The position numbers and the translations under genes are program-made. The notes under the pieces were generated by a model. That model did not search any database. It saw only the letters and a program-made list of their open reading frames with translations, and was not told the origin of the DNA. Shown here piece by piece: positions 42,407-51,183 of a stretch of 64,000 nucleotides of DNA. Numbering within the stretch: the stretch's first letter is position 1; every line of letters begins with the position of its first letter. Source of the stretch: CAWBJO01 sp963789175 (lineage in GTDB: Bacteria > Pseudomonadota > Alphaproteobacteria > Rhizobiales > Aestuariivirgaceae); NCBI GenBank assembly GCA_963789175.1, contig CAWBJO010000006.1:372001-436000 (forward strand), read 5' to 3'.

Positions 42407-42679
42407 TCAGGCGGTCGGCAGGATGCTGAACCCCGTCCCCGACCAGTCGGTTTCAGAAACATCGATGCCGCTGACCTGGGCGAGCGCCGGTCCGCCCCGG
42501 CATTTGGCCAGCAAGGCGTCGACCCGGCCGTCGTCGCCCGAGACCACGAGCTCCACCGCCCCATCGCGGCGATTGCGCACCGTACCAGACACGCCCTCGG
42601 CGCGAGCCGCCCGTTCGGCCCAATAGCGATAGCCTACCCCCTGGACCTTGCCTCGGATGATCGCCTTGACGGTCTTCAC
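42407..42679 (-). CDS. acyP: Acylphosphatase
   Basis: A 90-residue enzyme hydrolysing acylphosphates such as carbamoyl phosphate or 1,3-bisphosphoglycerate. The catalytic Arg18 lies in GKVQGVGYRYW and Asn36 in GTVRNRRDGAVE, both diagnostic. The start is GTG 42679 with GAGGG upstream; the frame is open 12 codons further, but the family begins at VKTVKAIIRG. It is convergent with lipB. Confidence 0.92.
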   Translation of the reverse strand: MKTVKAIIRGKVQGVGYRYWAERAARAEGVSGTVRNRRDGAVELVVSGDDGRVDALLAKCRGGPALAQVSGIDVSETDWSGTGFSILPTA

Positions 42680-42824
42680 CGATCCCTCTTCGCGACTGCG
42701 AAATGTGAACCACACCTAACAGCGGACCTCAGAATGGGTTCAGCCGGGCCCTCATAAAAGGCTGCCATGAAGGGACCCCTCAGGCAACCGCCAGGCGGAG
42801 ATCCCGAGCGAAAGGGAGCCTCAC

Positions 42825-43079
42825 ATGATCCGCACAGCTCTGATCGGCCTAATTGCAGCAGCCGCCCTCGTCGCCGGCGCCTCGAATGCTTCGGCAAAGG
42901 TCCATTGGAACGTCGATGTGAATATCGGGATGCCGGGACCCCAAGTCGGATACTACCCCTCTTACAGCCCGTTCTACGAGCCCTACCCAGTCGACTGCTT
43001 CTACGTGAAGCGGAAGAAGTGGGTGAAGGTCGGCGGCGCCTGGAAGGTGAAACTCGTCAACAAGCTCGTCTGCGAATAG
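42825..43079 (+). CDS. Small secreted protein, unknown function
   Basis: An 84-residue protein with a clear signal peptide (hydrophobic 7-20, cleavage likely after SNASA at about 24). The mature part is Tyr/Pro/Val-rich (GYYPSYSPFYEPYP) and has two cysteines, CFY near residue 58 and one at the end, which could form a disulfide. A GGGAG lies 7 nt before ATG 42825. It is followed by a strong terminator, so it is a single-gene transcript. I recognise no family with certainty. Confidence 0.72.
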   Translation: MIRTALIGLIAAAALVAGASNASAKVHWNVDVNIGMPGPQVGYYPSYSPFYEPYPVDCFYVKRKKWVKVGGAWKVKLVNKLVCE

Positions 43080-43144
43080 CGATCGTTTTGCCTCGCGGGT
43101 GCGGTTTCCTGTTCCCACATCTCCCAGAACCGCACCTTTGCAAA

Positions 43145-43174
43145 CCGGCCACCCCAGCAGTGGCCGGTCTTTTT
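43145..43174 (+). terminator. Rho-independent terminator after the small secreted protein gene
   Basis: Perfect 8-bp stem CCGGCCAC (43145-43152) and GTGGCCGG (43160-43167) with a 7-nt loop, followed by TCTTTTT. It ends the gene at 42825. On the other strand the stem is followed by TTTGC, so it may also end pccA transcription, whose stop is 29 nt away. Confidence 0.85.
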
Positions 43175-43202
43175 CCGGCCGGCGCCGGAGCAAAGCGACT
43201 TG

Positions 43203-45212
43203 TCAGTCAAATTCCATGATGACGGAATCGACGGCCAGGCTGTCACCAGCGACGGCAAGCAGCGACTTCACCGTGCCGTCGCGCTCGGCCCGCAACACGT
43301 TCTGCATCTTCATCGCCTCCACGATGGCGACGGCCTCGCCGCTCTTCACGTCTTGCCCCTCCTTGACGAGAATCGAGACGACCAACCCGGGCATCGGACA
43401 CAGCAGCTTGCGGCCGCGATCGGGTGGGACACGTTCGGGCATCAGTTTGGCGAGGCTCGCTTCCCGCTCGCTGTAGACCTGGGAGCCGAGCGCGACACCG
43501 GCATGCTGAAGACCATAGCCGTTCAAGCGACGCGTCACCTGGGCGGTGATCAATTCGCCGTCGATCTTGCCGCGCCACACGGGCTCGAACGGAACCCAAT
43601 TGCTCTCGATGAGCCGCTCGCGCCCGAAGGGAGGGCGCAGCCCGAGTCGGATCTGGCCCTCGGAGACGGCGAGGACCTCGACCGCAAACCACTCGCCATC
43701 AAGATTGATGACGCGGTGCGGAGAAAAGACGACCGGCTTCCCCGTCATCTGGCCGCTGACGCGCCGCTTGCGGGCATTCTCGATGCAATCGAGATGCGCC
43801 GCGATGCATACCAGTCGGTCCCGCAGCGTGTCGTTGAGAGGCGCACCCTTGAAGCCATCGGGATACTCGTCGGTCACGAATCCCGTCGACAGGCGGCCCG
43901 CCTTCCACCTTTTGTTCTCCATGATCGCGGACAGAAATGGAATGTTGTGCTCGATGCCGGCGATGACGAAGCTTTCCAGAGCCGAGCTCATTTCCTTGAC
44001 CGCCGTCGCTCGATCGGTGGCATGCACGACGAGCTTGGCGACGAGAGGGTCGTAGAAAACGGGTATCTCGGCGCCCTCGTAAACACCAGTGTCGCACCTC
44101 AGCACCGAGGTGCCGGATGGCCCCTCCTTGGGCGGGCGATAGCGCACCAGTCGTCCCGTGGACGGCAGGAAGTTGCGATAGGGGTTTTCCGCGTAGACCC
44201 GGCATTCGACGGCCCAGCCCTTGAGCTTGACAGACGACTGTTTGATCGACAGCAACTCTCCCGCCGCGATGCGGATCATCTGCTCGACGATGTCGATGCC
44301 CGTCACGAGCTCGGTGACCGGGTGCTCGACCTGGATCCGCGTGTTCATCTCCAGGAAATAAAATGACTTGTCCTGGCCAGCCACGAATTCGACGGTGCCG
44401 GCGGAATCGTAGTTCACGGCCTTGGCAAGAGCGATCGCCTGCTCCGCCATCGCCCGGCGCGTCTTCTCGTCGAGAAGCGGCGAGGGCGCCTCCTCGATGA
44501 TCTTCTGGTTGCGGCGCTGAATGGAACATTCCCGTTCGCCGAGATGAACGACGTTGCCCTGCTTGTCGGCAAGGATCTGAACCTCGATGTGGCGGGGATT
44601 CTCAATGTATTTCTCGATGAAGACCCGGTCGTCGCCGAAGGCCGATGCGGCCTCGGCGCGAGCCCGCTCGAATCCCTCGACCAGCTCCGCCTGCTTGTGA
44701 ACGATCCGCATCCCCTTGCCGCCGCCACCCGCCGAAGCCTTGATCATGACGGGATAGCCGACCGAATCCGCGATCTTCGCGGCTTCCTTGGCAGTGGCGA
44801 CGATGCCGAGATGGCCCGGAACGGTCGTCACCTTCGCCTTGGCGGCGAACTTCTTCGATTCGATCTTGTCACCCATCGCCTCGATCGCCTTGGCGTTGGG
44901 GCCGATGAATGCGATCCCGCTCGCTGCCAAAGCCCGCGGGAATGCGGCCCGCTCCGACAGGAAGCCGTAGCCGGGGTGAACGGCCTCGGCGCCGGAGCGG
45001 CGGCAGGCCTCGATGATCCTGTCGATCGACAAATAGGACTGGGTAGAGAGAGCCGGACCGATGGGGACCGCCTCATCGGCCATTTCGACGTGGAGGGCGC
45101 GCTTGTCGGCTTCGGAGAACACCGCGACCGTCCTGATGCCCATCTGCTGCGCGGTGCGAATGATCCGGCAGGCAATCTCGCCCCGGTTGGCAATCAGGAT
45201 CTTGCTGAACAT
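43203..45212 (-). CDS. pccA: Propionyl-CoA carboxylase, biotin-containing alpha subunit
   Basis: A 669-residue biotin enzyme that carboxylates propionyl-CoA to (S)-methylmalonyl-CoA, using PccB. Biotin carboxylase domain (about 1-450, with LIANRGEIACRI, AGGGGKGMRIV and EMNTRIQVEHP), BT domain (about 510-600, with LNGYGLQHAGV), and biotinyl domain with EAMKM, where Lys635 would carry biotin. The BT region and length match PccA rather than the MccA at 21.6 kb. It starts at ATG 45212, preceded by a weak GAGCGG. It is divergent from rimO. Confidence 0.94.
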   Translation of the reverse strand: MFSKILIANRGEIACRIIRTAQQMGIRTVAVFSEADKRALHVEMADEAVPIGPALSTQSYLSIDRIIEACRRSGAEAVHPGYGFLSERAAFPRALAASGIAFIGPNAKAIEAMGDKIESKKFAAKAKVTTVPGHLGIVATAKEAAKIADSVGYPVMIKASAGGGGKGMRIVHKQAELVEGFERARAEAASAFGDDRVFIEKYIENPRHIEVQILADKQGNVVHLGERECSIQRRNQKIIEEAPSPLLDEKTRRAMAEQAIALAKAVNYDSAGTVEFVAGQDKSFYFLEMNTRIQVEHPVTELVTGIDIVEQMIRIAAGELLSIKQSSVKLKGWAVECRVYAENPYRNFLPSTGRLVRYRPPKEGPSGTSVLRCDTGVYEGAEIPVFYDPLVAKLVVHATDRATAVKEMSSALESFVIAGIEHNIPFLSAIMENKRWKAGRLSTGFVTDEYPDGFKGAPLNDTLRDRLVCIAAHLDCIENARKRRVSGQMTGKPVVFSPHRVINLDGEWFAVEVLAVSEGQIRLGLRPPFGRERLIESNWVPFEPVWRGKIDGELITAQVTRRLNGYGLQHAGVALGSQVYSEREASLAKLMPERVPPDRGRKLLCPMPGLVVSILVKEGQDVKSGEAVAIVEAMKMQNVLRAERDGTVKSLLAVAGDSLAVDSVIMEFD

Positions 45213-45239
45213 CCGCTCGTGCCCCGCCCGCACATCGTT

Positions 45240-45280
45240 CCATGGGTTTTAGCCCCTGCTGCCACTGCCGTAAACCATGG
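45240..45280. repeat. Imperfect inverted repeat between pccA and rimO
   Basis: CCATGGGTTTTA (from 45240) and TAAACCATGG (45271-45280) form an inverted repeat with one bulged G and one extra T. It lies in the divergent control region of pccA and rimO and could bind a regulator. Unproven. Confidence 0.35.
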
Positions 45281-45339
45281 AAAGGTCTCACTAGCAGGCC
45301 TCGTTTGCCCTTCTCGGCCCCGTGCGCTATGAGGCGCTC

Positions 45340-46665
45340 ATGAACAAGCCCGTGCCAAAGATCGGCCTCGTGAGCCTGGGATGTCCCAAGGCGCTCGTCG
45401 ATTCCGAACGCATCCTGAGCCAGCTCCGCGCCGAGGGCTATGCATTCACCGGCGAATATGCCGGCGCCGACGTGGTCATCGTCAATACCTGCGGGTTCAT
45501 CGACAGCGCCAAGACGGAGTCGCTCGCCGCGATCGGCGAGGCGCTCAGCCAGAACGGCAAAGTCATCGTGACGGGTTGCATGGGCAACGATGCAGGCGCC
45601 ATCCGGAATGCGCATCCGGCAGTCCTGGCGGTGACCGGCCCTCAACAGTACGAGGCGGTCGTCAACGCGGTGCACGACGCGGTCCCGCCCTTGCACGATC
45701 CGCGCTTCGATCTCGTGCCTCCGCAAGGGCTCAAACTTACACCGAGGCACTACGCCTATCTCAAGATCTCGGAAGGCTGCAACAACCGATGCAGCTTCTG
45801 CATCATTCCGTCGCTGCGCGGCGACCTCGTCAGCCGTCCGGCCGCGTCGGTCCTCTACGAGGCGGAACGGCTGGTGAAGGCGGGGGTCAAGGAGCTGCTC
45901 GTCATCTCCCAGGACACGAGCGCCTACGGACTCGACATCGGATATGCGGATAGCAAATTCCACGGTCGAAACGTGCAGGCCCGCTTCGTCGCGCTTGCCC
46001 GCGAGCTCGGGGAGCTCGGCGTGTGGATCAGGCTCCACTACGTCTACCCCTACCCGCACGTCGACGACGTCATTCCGCTGATGGCCGAAGGAAAGATCCT
46101 TCCCTATCTCGATATTCCGTTTCAGCACGCCTCCCCGAAGGTTCTCAAGGCGATGCGGCGTCCCGCACGACAGGACAAGATCCTGGACCGGATCTCGTCG
46201 TGGCGGCGGACGTGTCCCGACCTCGCCATTCGGTCCACATTCATCGTCGGGTTTCCCGGCGAGACGGAGGACGACTTCCAGTTCCTGCTCGATTGGCTGG
46301 AGGAAGCCCGGCTCGAACGGGTCGGATGCTTCCGCTACGAGCCGGTCGAAGGTGCCACCGCCAATGCGATCGAAGGACACCTGCCCGAAAAAGTGAAGGA
46401 CGAGCGCTGGCATCGGTTCATGGAGACGCAGCAGCGCATCAGCGCGGAAATCATGGCGGGCAAGGTCGGACGCGAGGTCGACGTGCTCGTCGACGGGATC
46501 GATGCGGAGGCCGGCGAGATCGTCGCCCGGTCCCCCTGGGACGCTCCCGAAATCGACGGCAACGTGTTCCTGCCCTTCGCTCCCGACATCGCGGTCGGTG
46601 ACTTGGTGCGGGCCAGGATCGTCGATTCGGAAGAATACGACCTCATCGGAGATCGCGTCTCCTAG
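45340..46665 (+). CDS. rimO: Ribosomal protein S12 methylthiotransferase RimO
   Basis: A 441-residue radical-SAM enzyme that methylthiolates the conserved aspartate of ribosomal protein S12. The N-terminal UPF0004 domain holds Cys15 (SLGCPKALVDSE), Cys51 (NTCGFIDSA) and Cys80 (VTGC) for the auxiliary cluster. The radical-SAM motif is Cys147-xxx-Cys151-xx-Cys154 (EGCNNRCSFC). A C-terminal TRAM domain (about 375-441) completes it. ATG 45340 follows GAGG at 6 nt; a GTG at 45322 is less likely. It is divergent from pccA. Confidence 0.95.
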   Translation: MNKPVPKIGLVSLGCPKALVDSERILSQLRAEGYAFTGEYAGADVVIVNTCGFIDSAKTESLAAIGEALSQNGKVIVTGCMGNDAGAIRNAHPAVLAVTGPQQYEAVVNAVHDAVPPLHDPRFDLVPPQGLKLTPRHYAYLKISEGCNNRCSFCIIPSLRGDLVSRPAASVLYEAERLVKAGVKELLVISQDTSAYGLDIGYADSKFHGRNVQARFVALARELGELGVWIRLHYVYPYPHVDDVIPLMAEGKILPYLDIPFQHASPKVLKAMRRPARQDKILDRISSWRRTCPDLAIRSTFIVGFPGETEDDFQFLLDWLEEARLERVGCFRYEPVEGATANAIEGHLPEKVKDERWHRFMETQQRISAEIMAGKVGREVDVLVDGIDAEAGEIVARSPWDAPEIDGNVFLPFAPDIAVGDLVRARIVDSEEYDLIGDRVS

Positions 46666-46893
46666 GTGTTTTTGCCGGAATTCATGCGACTTTTCCGTCC
46701 CCAGGCAACCAAGGATTAAGGTTAGAGCCAGAAGCGCTTTTCCTGCACCACGCCCAAGTTCGGCGAATTTCTGCGCCAATCCACCGACGTTAATGAAACG
46801 GAAACCGGAAAGGCACAATCCGACCTGCCGTCGTTGACGTTTTTCTCAGTATTTCCAGGCAGTTTCGATGCGCACGTTGTCAGGGAGTGCGCA

Positions 46894-47445
46894 ATGAACG
46901 TCGTGCCGTTGTTCGCCAAACCCCATGCCCAGGCCAGGTTCCGCTACAAGTGCGCGTCCTGCGACCAGGTCCATGAAGGGCTGCCGGACATCACCTTCGA
47001 AATGCCGGACGTCTGCCACGCCATGGGCAGCGAGCGCCGTGCCGAACGAGTCCTGCTCACGACGGACTTCTGCATTCTCGAAGGCAAGCATTACTTCATC
47101 CGCTGCGTGATGGAAGCGCCGGTGCGGGGCTTCGGCCAGCGCTTCGGATGGGGGATCTGGTGCCGGGTCGACTGGAAGTCATTCAAGCTGTGCTGGGACC
47201 GCTTCGAGGAGAACGACAACAGCCTGCTACCGACACTGCGCGGCACGATGTCGAACAGCCTGAAGCACTATCCCGAGACCGAGGGGCTCCCCTGCACGAT
47301 CGTCCTGCAGGACAATCGCATGCGTCCGCTCGTGACGCTGGAAAAGCCTGACCACCCGCTCACCATCCATCAGCGCGACGGCATGGACCTCGACGAGGCC
47401 ATCGCCCAGGCACGCGAGATCGGCGCTCTGCTCATCGCCAGCTAG
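46894..47445 (+). CDS. DUF2199 domain-containing protein
   Basis: A 183-residue cytoplasmic protein of DUF2199. An N-terminal zinc-ribbon-like CASC lies about 18 residues in (YKCASCDQVHEGLPDITFEMPD), then a beta-rich domain with the conserved GWGIWCRVDWKSFKLCWDRF and YPETEGLPCTIVLQ. The function is unknown. ATG 46894 is preferred because GGGAG lies 7 nt upstream; the frame is open to 46834. It follows rimO on the same strand after 228 nt that contain no gene, so it probably has its own promoter. It converges with pccB. Confidence 0.85.
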   Translation: MNVVPLFAKPHAQARFRYKCASCDQVHEGLPDITFEMPDVCHAMGSERRAERVLLTTDFCILEGKHYFIRCVMEAPVRGFGQRFGWGIWCRVDWKSFKLCWDRFEENDNSLLPTLRGTMSNSLKHYPETEGLPCTIVLQDNRMRPLVTLEKPDHPLTIHQRDGMDLDEAIAQAREIGALLIAS

Positions 47446-47468
47446 ATCTCCTGGATCGACTGAATCCG

Positions 47469-49002
47469 CTAGAGCGGAATGTTGTCGTGCTTCTTCCAGG
47501 GATTGTCGAGCTTCTTGTTCCGCAGCATGTTCAGCGCGCGTGAAATCCTCTTGCGCGTCGAATGCGGCATGATCACCTCGTCGAGAAAGCCGCGCTCGGC
47601 AGCGACGAAGGGATTGGCGAACCGCTCCTCGTACTCCTTGATCCGCTGCTCGATCTTCTTGCCGTCGGACCGTTCCTGCCGATAGATGATCTCGGTAGCG
47701 CCGCGCGATCCCATCACGGCAATCTCAGCCGACGGCCAGGCATAGTTCACGTCGCCGCGAATGTGCTTCGACGACATCACGACATAGGCTCCGCCATAAG
47801 CCTTGCGGGTGATGACGGTGACTTTCGGCACCGTCGCCTCGGCATAGGCGAAGAGCAGCTTGGCGCCGTGCTTGATGAGGCCGCCATATTCCTGGGCGGT
47901 GCCGGGCAGAAATCCCGGCACGTCGACGAAGGTGACCAAGGGAATGTTGAAGCAATCGCAGAAGCGGACGAAGCGAGCGGCCTTGCGCGAGCAGTCGCTA
48001 TCGAGCGTACCGGCGAGGACGGTGGGCTGGTTGGCGACGATGCCTATGGTGTGGCCTTCCATTCGTCCGAAGCCGACGACGATGTTGCGGGCATGGGTCT
48101 CCTGGATCTCGAAGAAGTCGCCCTCGTCCACCACTTTCAGAATGAGCTCTTTCATGTCGTAAGGCTGGTTCGGGTTCGCCGGCACGAGGCTGTCGAGCGA
48201 CAGGTCGATCCGCTCGCCGTCGTCGTGCGACTGCCAATGCGGCATCGCCGAGGCGTTGGAGCTCGGGAGGAAGTCGATAAGGCGACGCATCTGCAGCAAC
48301 GCCTCGACGTCGTTCTCATAGGCCTTGTCGGCGATCGACGATTTGACCGTATGAACGTTGGCGCCGCCGAGCTGGTCGGCCGTCACCGTCTCGTTCGTCA
48401 CCGTCTTGACGACCTCCGGACCGGTGACGAACATGTAGCTCGTTTCCTTCACCATGAAGATGAAGTCCGTCATGGCCGGCGAATAGACGTCGCCGCCGGC
48501 GCAGGGTCCCATGACGACCGAGATCTGGGGAATGACGCCGGACGACTGGACGTTGAGGGCGAAGACCTCGCCATATCCGCCGAGCGCGTCCACCCCTTCC
48601 TGGATGCGCGCGCCGCCGGCATCGAACAAGCCGATGATCGGCGCCTGATTGCGCAGACGCAAGCGTCTGGACCTTGGTGATCTTGCGGGCATGCGCTTCG
48701 GACAGGGATCCCCCGAAAACAGTGAAATCCTTCGCGAAGACGTAGACGAGGCGCCCATTGACGGTGCCCCATCCCGTGACCACGCCGTCGCCGGGAATCT
48801 TGGTGCGCTCCATGCCGAACTCGGTGCAACGGTGCTCGACGAACATGTCGAATTCCTCGAACGAGCCCTCGTCGAGGAGCAGTTCCAAGCGCTCGCGCGC
48901 CGTCAGCTTGCCGCGCCCGTGCTGGGCATCGATGCGCGCTTGGCCGCCGCCGCGCCGGGCATTGGCACGCCGTTCCTCGAGTTCCTGCAGAATGTCGTCC
49001 AT
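47469..49002 (-). pseudogene. pccB: Propionyl-CoA carboxylase beta subunit, interrupted by a +1 frameshift
   Basis: The carboxyltransferase partner of PccA. The frame from ATG 49002 (GGAGG 5 nt upstream) is intact for 115 codons, up to SEAHARKITKVQTLA. One surplus base (candidate 48657) then moves the rest into a second frame that runs for 395 codons to 47469 (LRNQAPIIGLFDAGGARIQE, GPCAGGDVYSPA, MSSKHIRGDVNYAWP). The corrected length is 510, exactly typical of PccB, and the downstream frame shows no decay. As written, translation would leave the gene and end at 48316 after a 228-residue product. An assembly or sequencing error is the most likely reason, because pccA is intact. Confidence 0.87.
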
Positions 49003-49060
49003 CACCGCCTCCGCCTCTCACAGCGACCCTAAAGTGGGCAGGAGGCGTCGTCAAAGCCAG

Positions 49061-49753
49061 TCACGCGAGGAGGTCAAGGTATGCCAAGGTCTCGTCGAAC
49101 TCCCTTCGCCTCCGCCGGCTGCGGTCTTCGGCCTCGCTGTCGCGGCCCCAATGCTCGATCTGCCAATCCTCATCGACATGGGCGGCTCGCCAGGCCTCTT
49201 CCGGCGTCAATCGCTTGGAGACGGCCGCCAATGCCAGCAGTGCCGAGCCGGTGAGCGTCGTGAGGTTGTGGACCGCGCCGAGTCGATAGGGATCCATCGG
49301 CAGGAGATGGTGGCGGATCGCGTCCAACGCGTCTGAAGGCTGGTCGGCATGAATCACTCCCTCGACCGCGACGAACTTCGATCTCAGCCGGTCTGCCGCC
49401 CACTCGAGGACAGGCTCCCACTGTTCGCGCTGGCGGACATGAAGCTCGGCCGGAGACGCAGTGCGGTAGCAGACGGCATCGCTGTTGGCGAAGCCGACGA
49501 TCTCCTCGATGATGTCGCGTTCCCGCCCCTTGACGCGATCGATGGCGGTGTTGGCGAGGCGCGTCGCCGGCATCGTCGCGGGATCGATCTTGTCTCCCTG
49601 CCTTTGCCATTCCCGGGCGATCTCGTTGGCAAGCCGGCGCCACGGGAGGGTCAGGATGTTCTTGAGCGGCGTCTTCAGCTTGCGCTCGTCGAGCAGCACG
49701 GTGAACGGCCCGGAGCCCGCCACCGTTGCAGACTTGTAGAAGCGCCGCGCCAT
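49061..49753 (-). CDS. ATP12 family F1-ATPase assembly chaperone
   Basis: A 230-residue protein of the ATP12 family, which in mitochondria binds free F1 alpha subunits before F1 is built; alphaproteobacteria keep a homologue. The family core FTVLLDERKLKTPLKN, ANEIAREWQRQGDKIDPATMPATRLANTAID in outline, and the ending AAHVDEDWQIEHWGRD are all present. The last motif corresponds to the conserved C-terminal acidic/tryptophan region. It starts 5 nt after the rluC stop and ends 58 nt before the pccB start. Confidence 0.92.
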   Translation of the reverse strand: MARRFYKSATVAGSGPFTVLLDERKLKTPLKNILTLPWRRLANEIAREWQRQGDKIDPATMPATRLANTAIDRVKGRERDIIEEIVGFANSDAVCYRTASPAELHVRQREQWEPVLEWAADRLRSKFVAVEGVIHADQPSDALDAIRHHLLPMDPYRLGAVHNLTTLTGSALLALAAVSKRLTPEEAWRAAHVDEDWQIEHWGRDSEAEDRSRRRRREFDETLAYLDLLA

Positions 49754-49758
49754 GCGAC

Positions 49759-50757
49759 CTATCCCCGGCCGTCCGGCCCGTCGTCGTAGCGATCGGGATC
49801 GAAGCCGAAATACTGCCAGGATTTGCGCATGAACTTGGGAAGCGGGGCGCTGACGTCCACCACCTTGCCGCCGCGTGGGTGCGGAAAGACGATCCGCCGG
49901 GCATGCAGGTGAAGACGATCGGGCACCGCTTCGGGAAGTTCGGCCGTTCCCTGGTATTTTGCGTCCCCCATGATGGGGTGGCCGATATGCGCCATATGGG
50001 CCCGCAGCTGGTGCTGGCGGCCGGTCACCGGCTTGAGGCTGACCCAGGCGAGGCTTGGGGGAGCCTTGTCGATGACCGCATAGCGAGTGACGGCCCGCTG
50101 CGCGTCTTCCGCCTCGTCGTCGCGGGCGCCCCGCACGCGATCTCCGTCCTCACCCGCCGTTTTGATGAGGGGCACGTCGATCTTTCCCTGGAACGGCTTC
50201 GGCACCCCATGCACGAGCGCCCAGTAGATCTTGCGCACCGATCGGGTGGCGAAGAGCCGCCCGAGGGAGGATGCGATGGCCCGCCGCTTGGCGACGACCA
50301 GGATTCCCGACGTATCGCGGTCGAGCCGATGGACAAGACGCGGCCGTTCCTTCAGCTCGGCGGACAGTCCAAGGAGAAGCCCGTCGACGTGGCGGTGGGT
50401 CTTGGTGCCTCCCTGAACGGCCAAGCCTTCGGGCTTGTTCAGCACGTAGAGGTCCGGATCCTCGTGCAGAATCATGGATTGAAAGAGGCTGCGCTCCTCC
50501 CGGGTGAGCGGTCGGACGTTTTCGGCCGGCATGTCCGCCGGACGCCGCGTGAAGGGCATCGGCGGAATGCGGATCTCCTGGCCGGCTTCGAGTCGGGCGT
50601 TGCCCTTCACCCGGGCCCCGTCCAGGCGCACCTGCCCGGTCCGGAGAAGCTTGTTCAGATGTGCATGGCCGACGCCGGGAAAGTGGACGAGGAACCAGCG
50701 GTCGATGCGCATGCCGGCTTCGTCGGAATCGACCTTGCGGTGGTCGATGCCCTTCAT
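49759..50757 (-). CDS. rluC: RluA/RluC family pseudouridine synthase
   Basis: A 332-residue enzyme converting uridines of large-subunit rRNA to pseudouridine. An N-terminal S4 RNA-binding domain (about 12-70) precedes the catalytic domain with Asp146 in HRLDRDTSG. LKPVTGRQHQLRAHMAHIGHPIMGD is the typical substrate-binding segment. ATG 50757 overlaps the crcB stop as ATGA. RluC (955/2504/2580 in E. coli 23S rRNA) is the most likely specificity because of the S4 domain and context, but RluD cannot be excluded. Confidence 0.9.
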   Translation of the reverse strand: MKGIDHRKVDSDEAGMRIDRWFLVHFPGVGHAHLNKLLRTGQVRLDGARVKGNARLEAGQEIRIPPMPFTRRPADMPAENVRPLTREERSLFQSMILHEDPDLYVLNKPEGLAVQGGTKTHRHVDGLLLGLSAELKERPRLVHRLDRDTSGILVVAKRRAIASSLGRLFATRSVRKIYWALVHGVPKPFQGKIDVPLIKTAGEDGDRVRGARDDEAEDAQRAVTRYAVIDKAPPSLAWVSLKPVTGRQHQLRAHMAHIGHPIMGDAKYQGTAELPEAVPDRLHLHARRIVFPHPRGGKVVDVSAPLPKFMRKSWQYFGFDPDRYDDGPDGRG

Positions 50758-51134
50758 GTCGCGAGCTGCCGCACGAGCCACATGCCGGCGAAGACCGCGG
50801 CAAGCGACAGGCCGACCGACCCGATGCCGTAGAGAGCCGCCAAGATGAGTTCGCGGCGTTCGGCGAGCGTCGCAAAGTCGAGGGAGAAAGCGGAGAAGGT
50901 CGTGAACCCGCCCAGAATGCCGGTGGCCACAAAGGCCTTAGTCTCGGAGCTGACCGACAACTTGGTCGCCGCGAAACCAATGAAGAGGCCCATCGCGAAG
51001 CAACCGACGACGTTGACGGCGAGCGTTCCCCACGGAAAATCGAAGCCCAGGATTCTGCCCGACAGCACGTTCACGAGGTGGCGCGCTGCCGAACCGATCG
51101 CCCCGCCGACGGCAACCCAGAGGATCAGAGGCAT
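50754..51134 (-). CDS. crcB: Fluoride channel CrcB/Fluc
   Basis: A 126-residue four-helix membrane protein that forms dual-topology dimers exporting fluoride. The family signatures GGAIGSAARH near the N-terminus, GTLAVNVVGCF with the pore asparagine, and GGFTTFSAFS with the fluoride-coordinating Phe/Ser residues are all intact. It overlaps rluC by 4 nt. I looked for a fluoride riboswitch in the short upstream gap and saw none, so expression is probably constitutive. Confidence 0.94.
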   Translation of the reverse strand: MPLILWVAVGGAIGSAARHLVNVLSGRILGFDFPWGTLAVNVVGCFAMGLFIGFAATKLSVSSETKAFVATGILGGFTTFSAFSLDFATLAERRELILAALYGIGSVGLSLAAVFAGMWLVRQLAT

Positions 51135-51183
51135 GGCGCCTTATAGCGACGCACGAGGCGGGGTACAACCGGGCTTGCGGACA

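Noticed and set aside
46666..46893. CtrA-like half sites (TTAAGGTTAG, GTTAATG) before the DUF2199 gene
   Set aside because: Neither shows the TTAA-N7-TTAA spacing.
50754..51183. Possible fluoride riboswitch upstream of crcB
   Set aside because: The gap before crcB is only about 49 nt and lacks the conserved pseudoknot-forming sequence.
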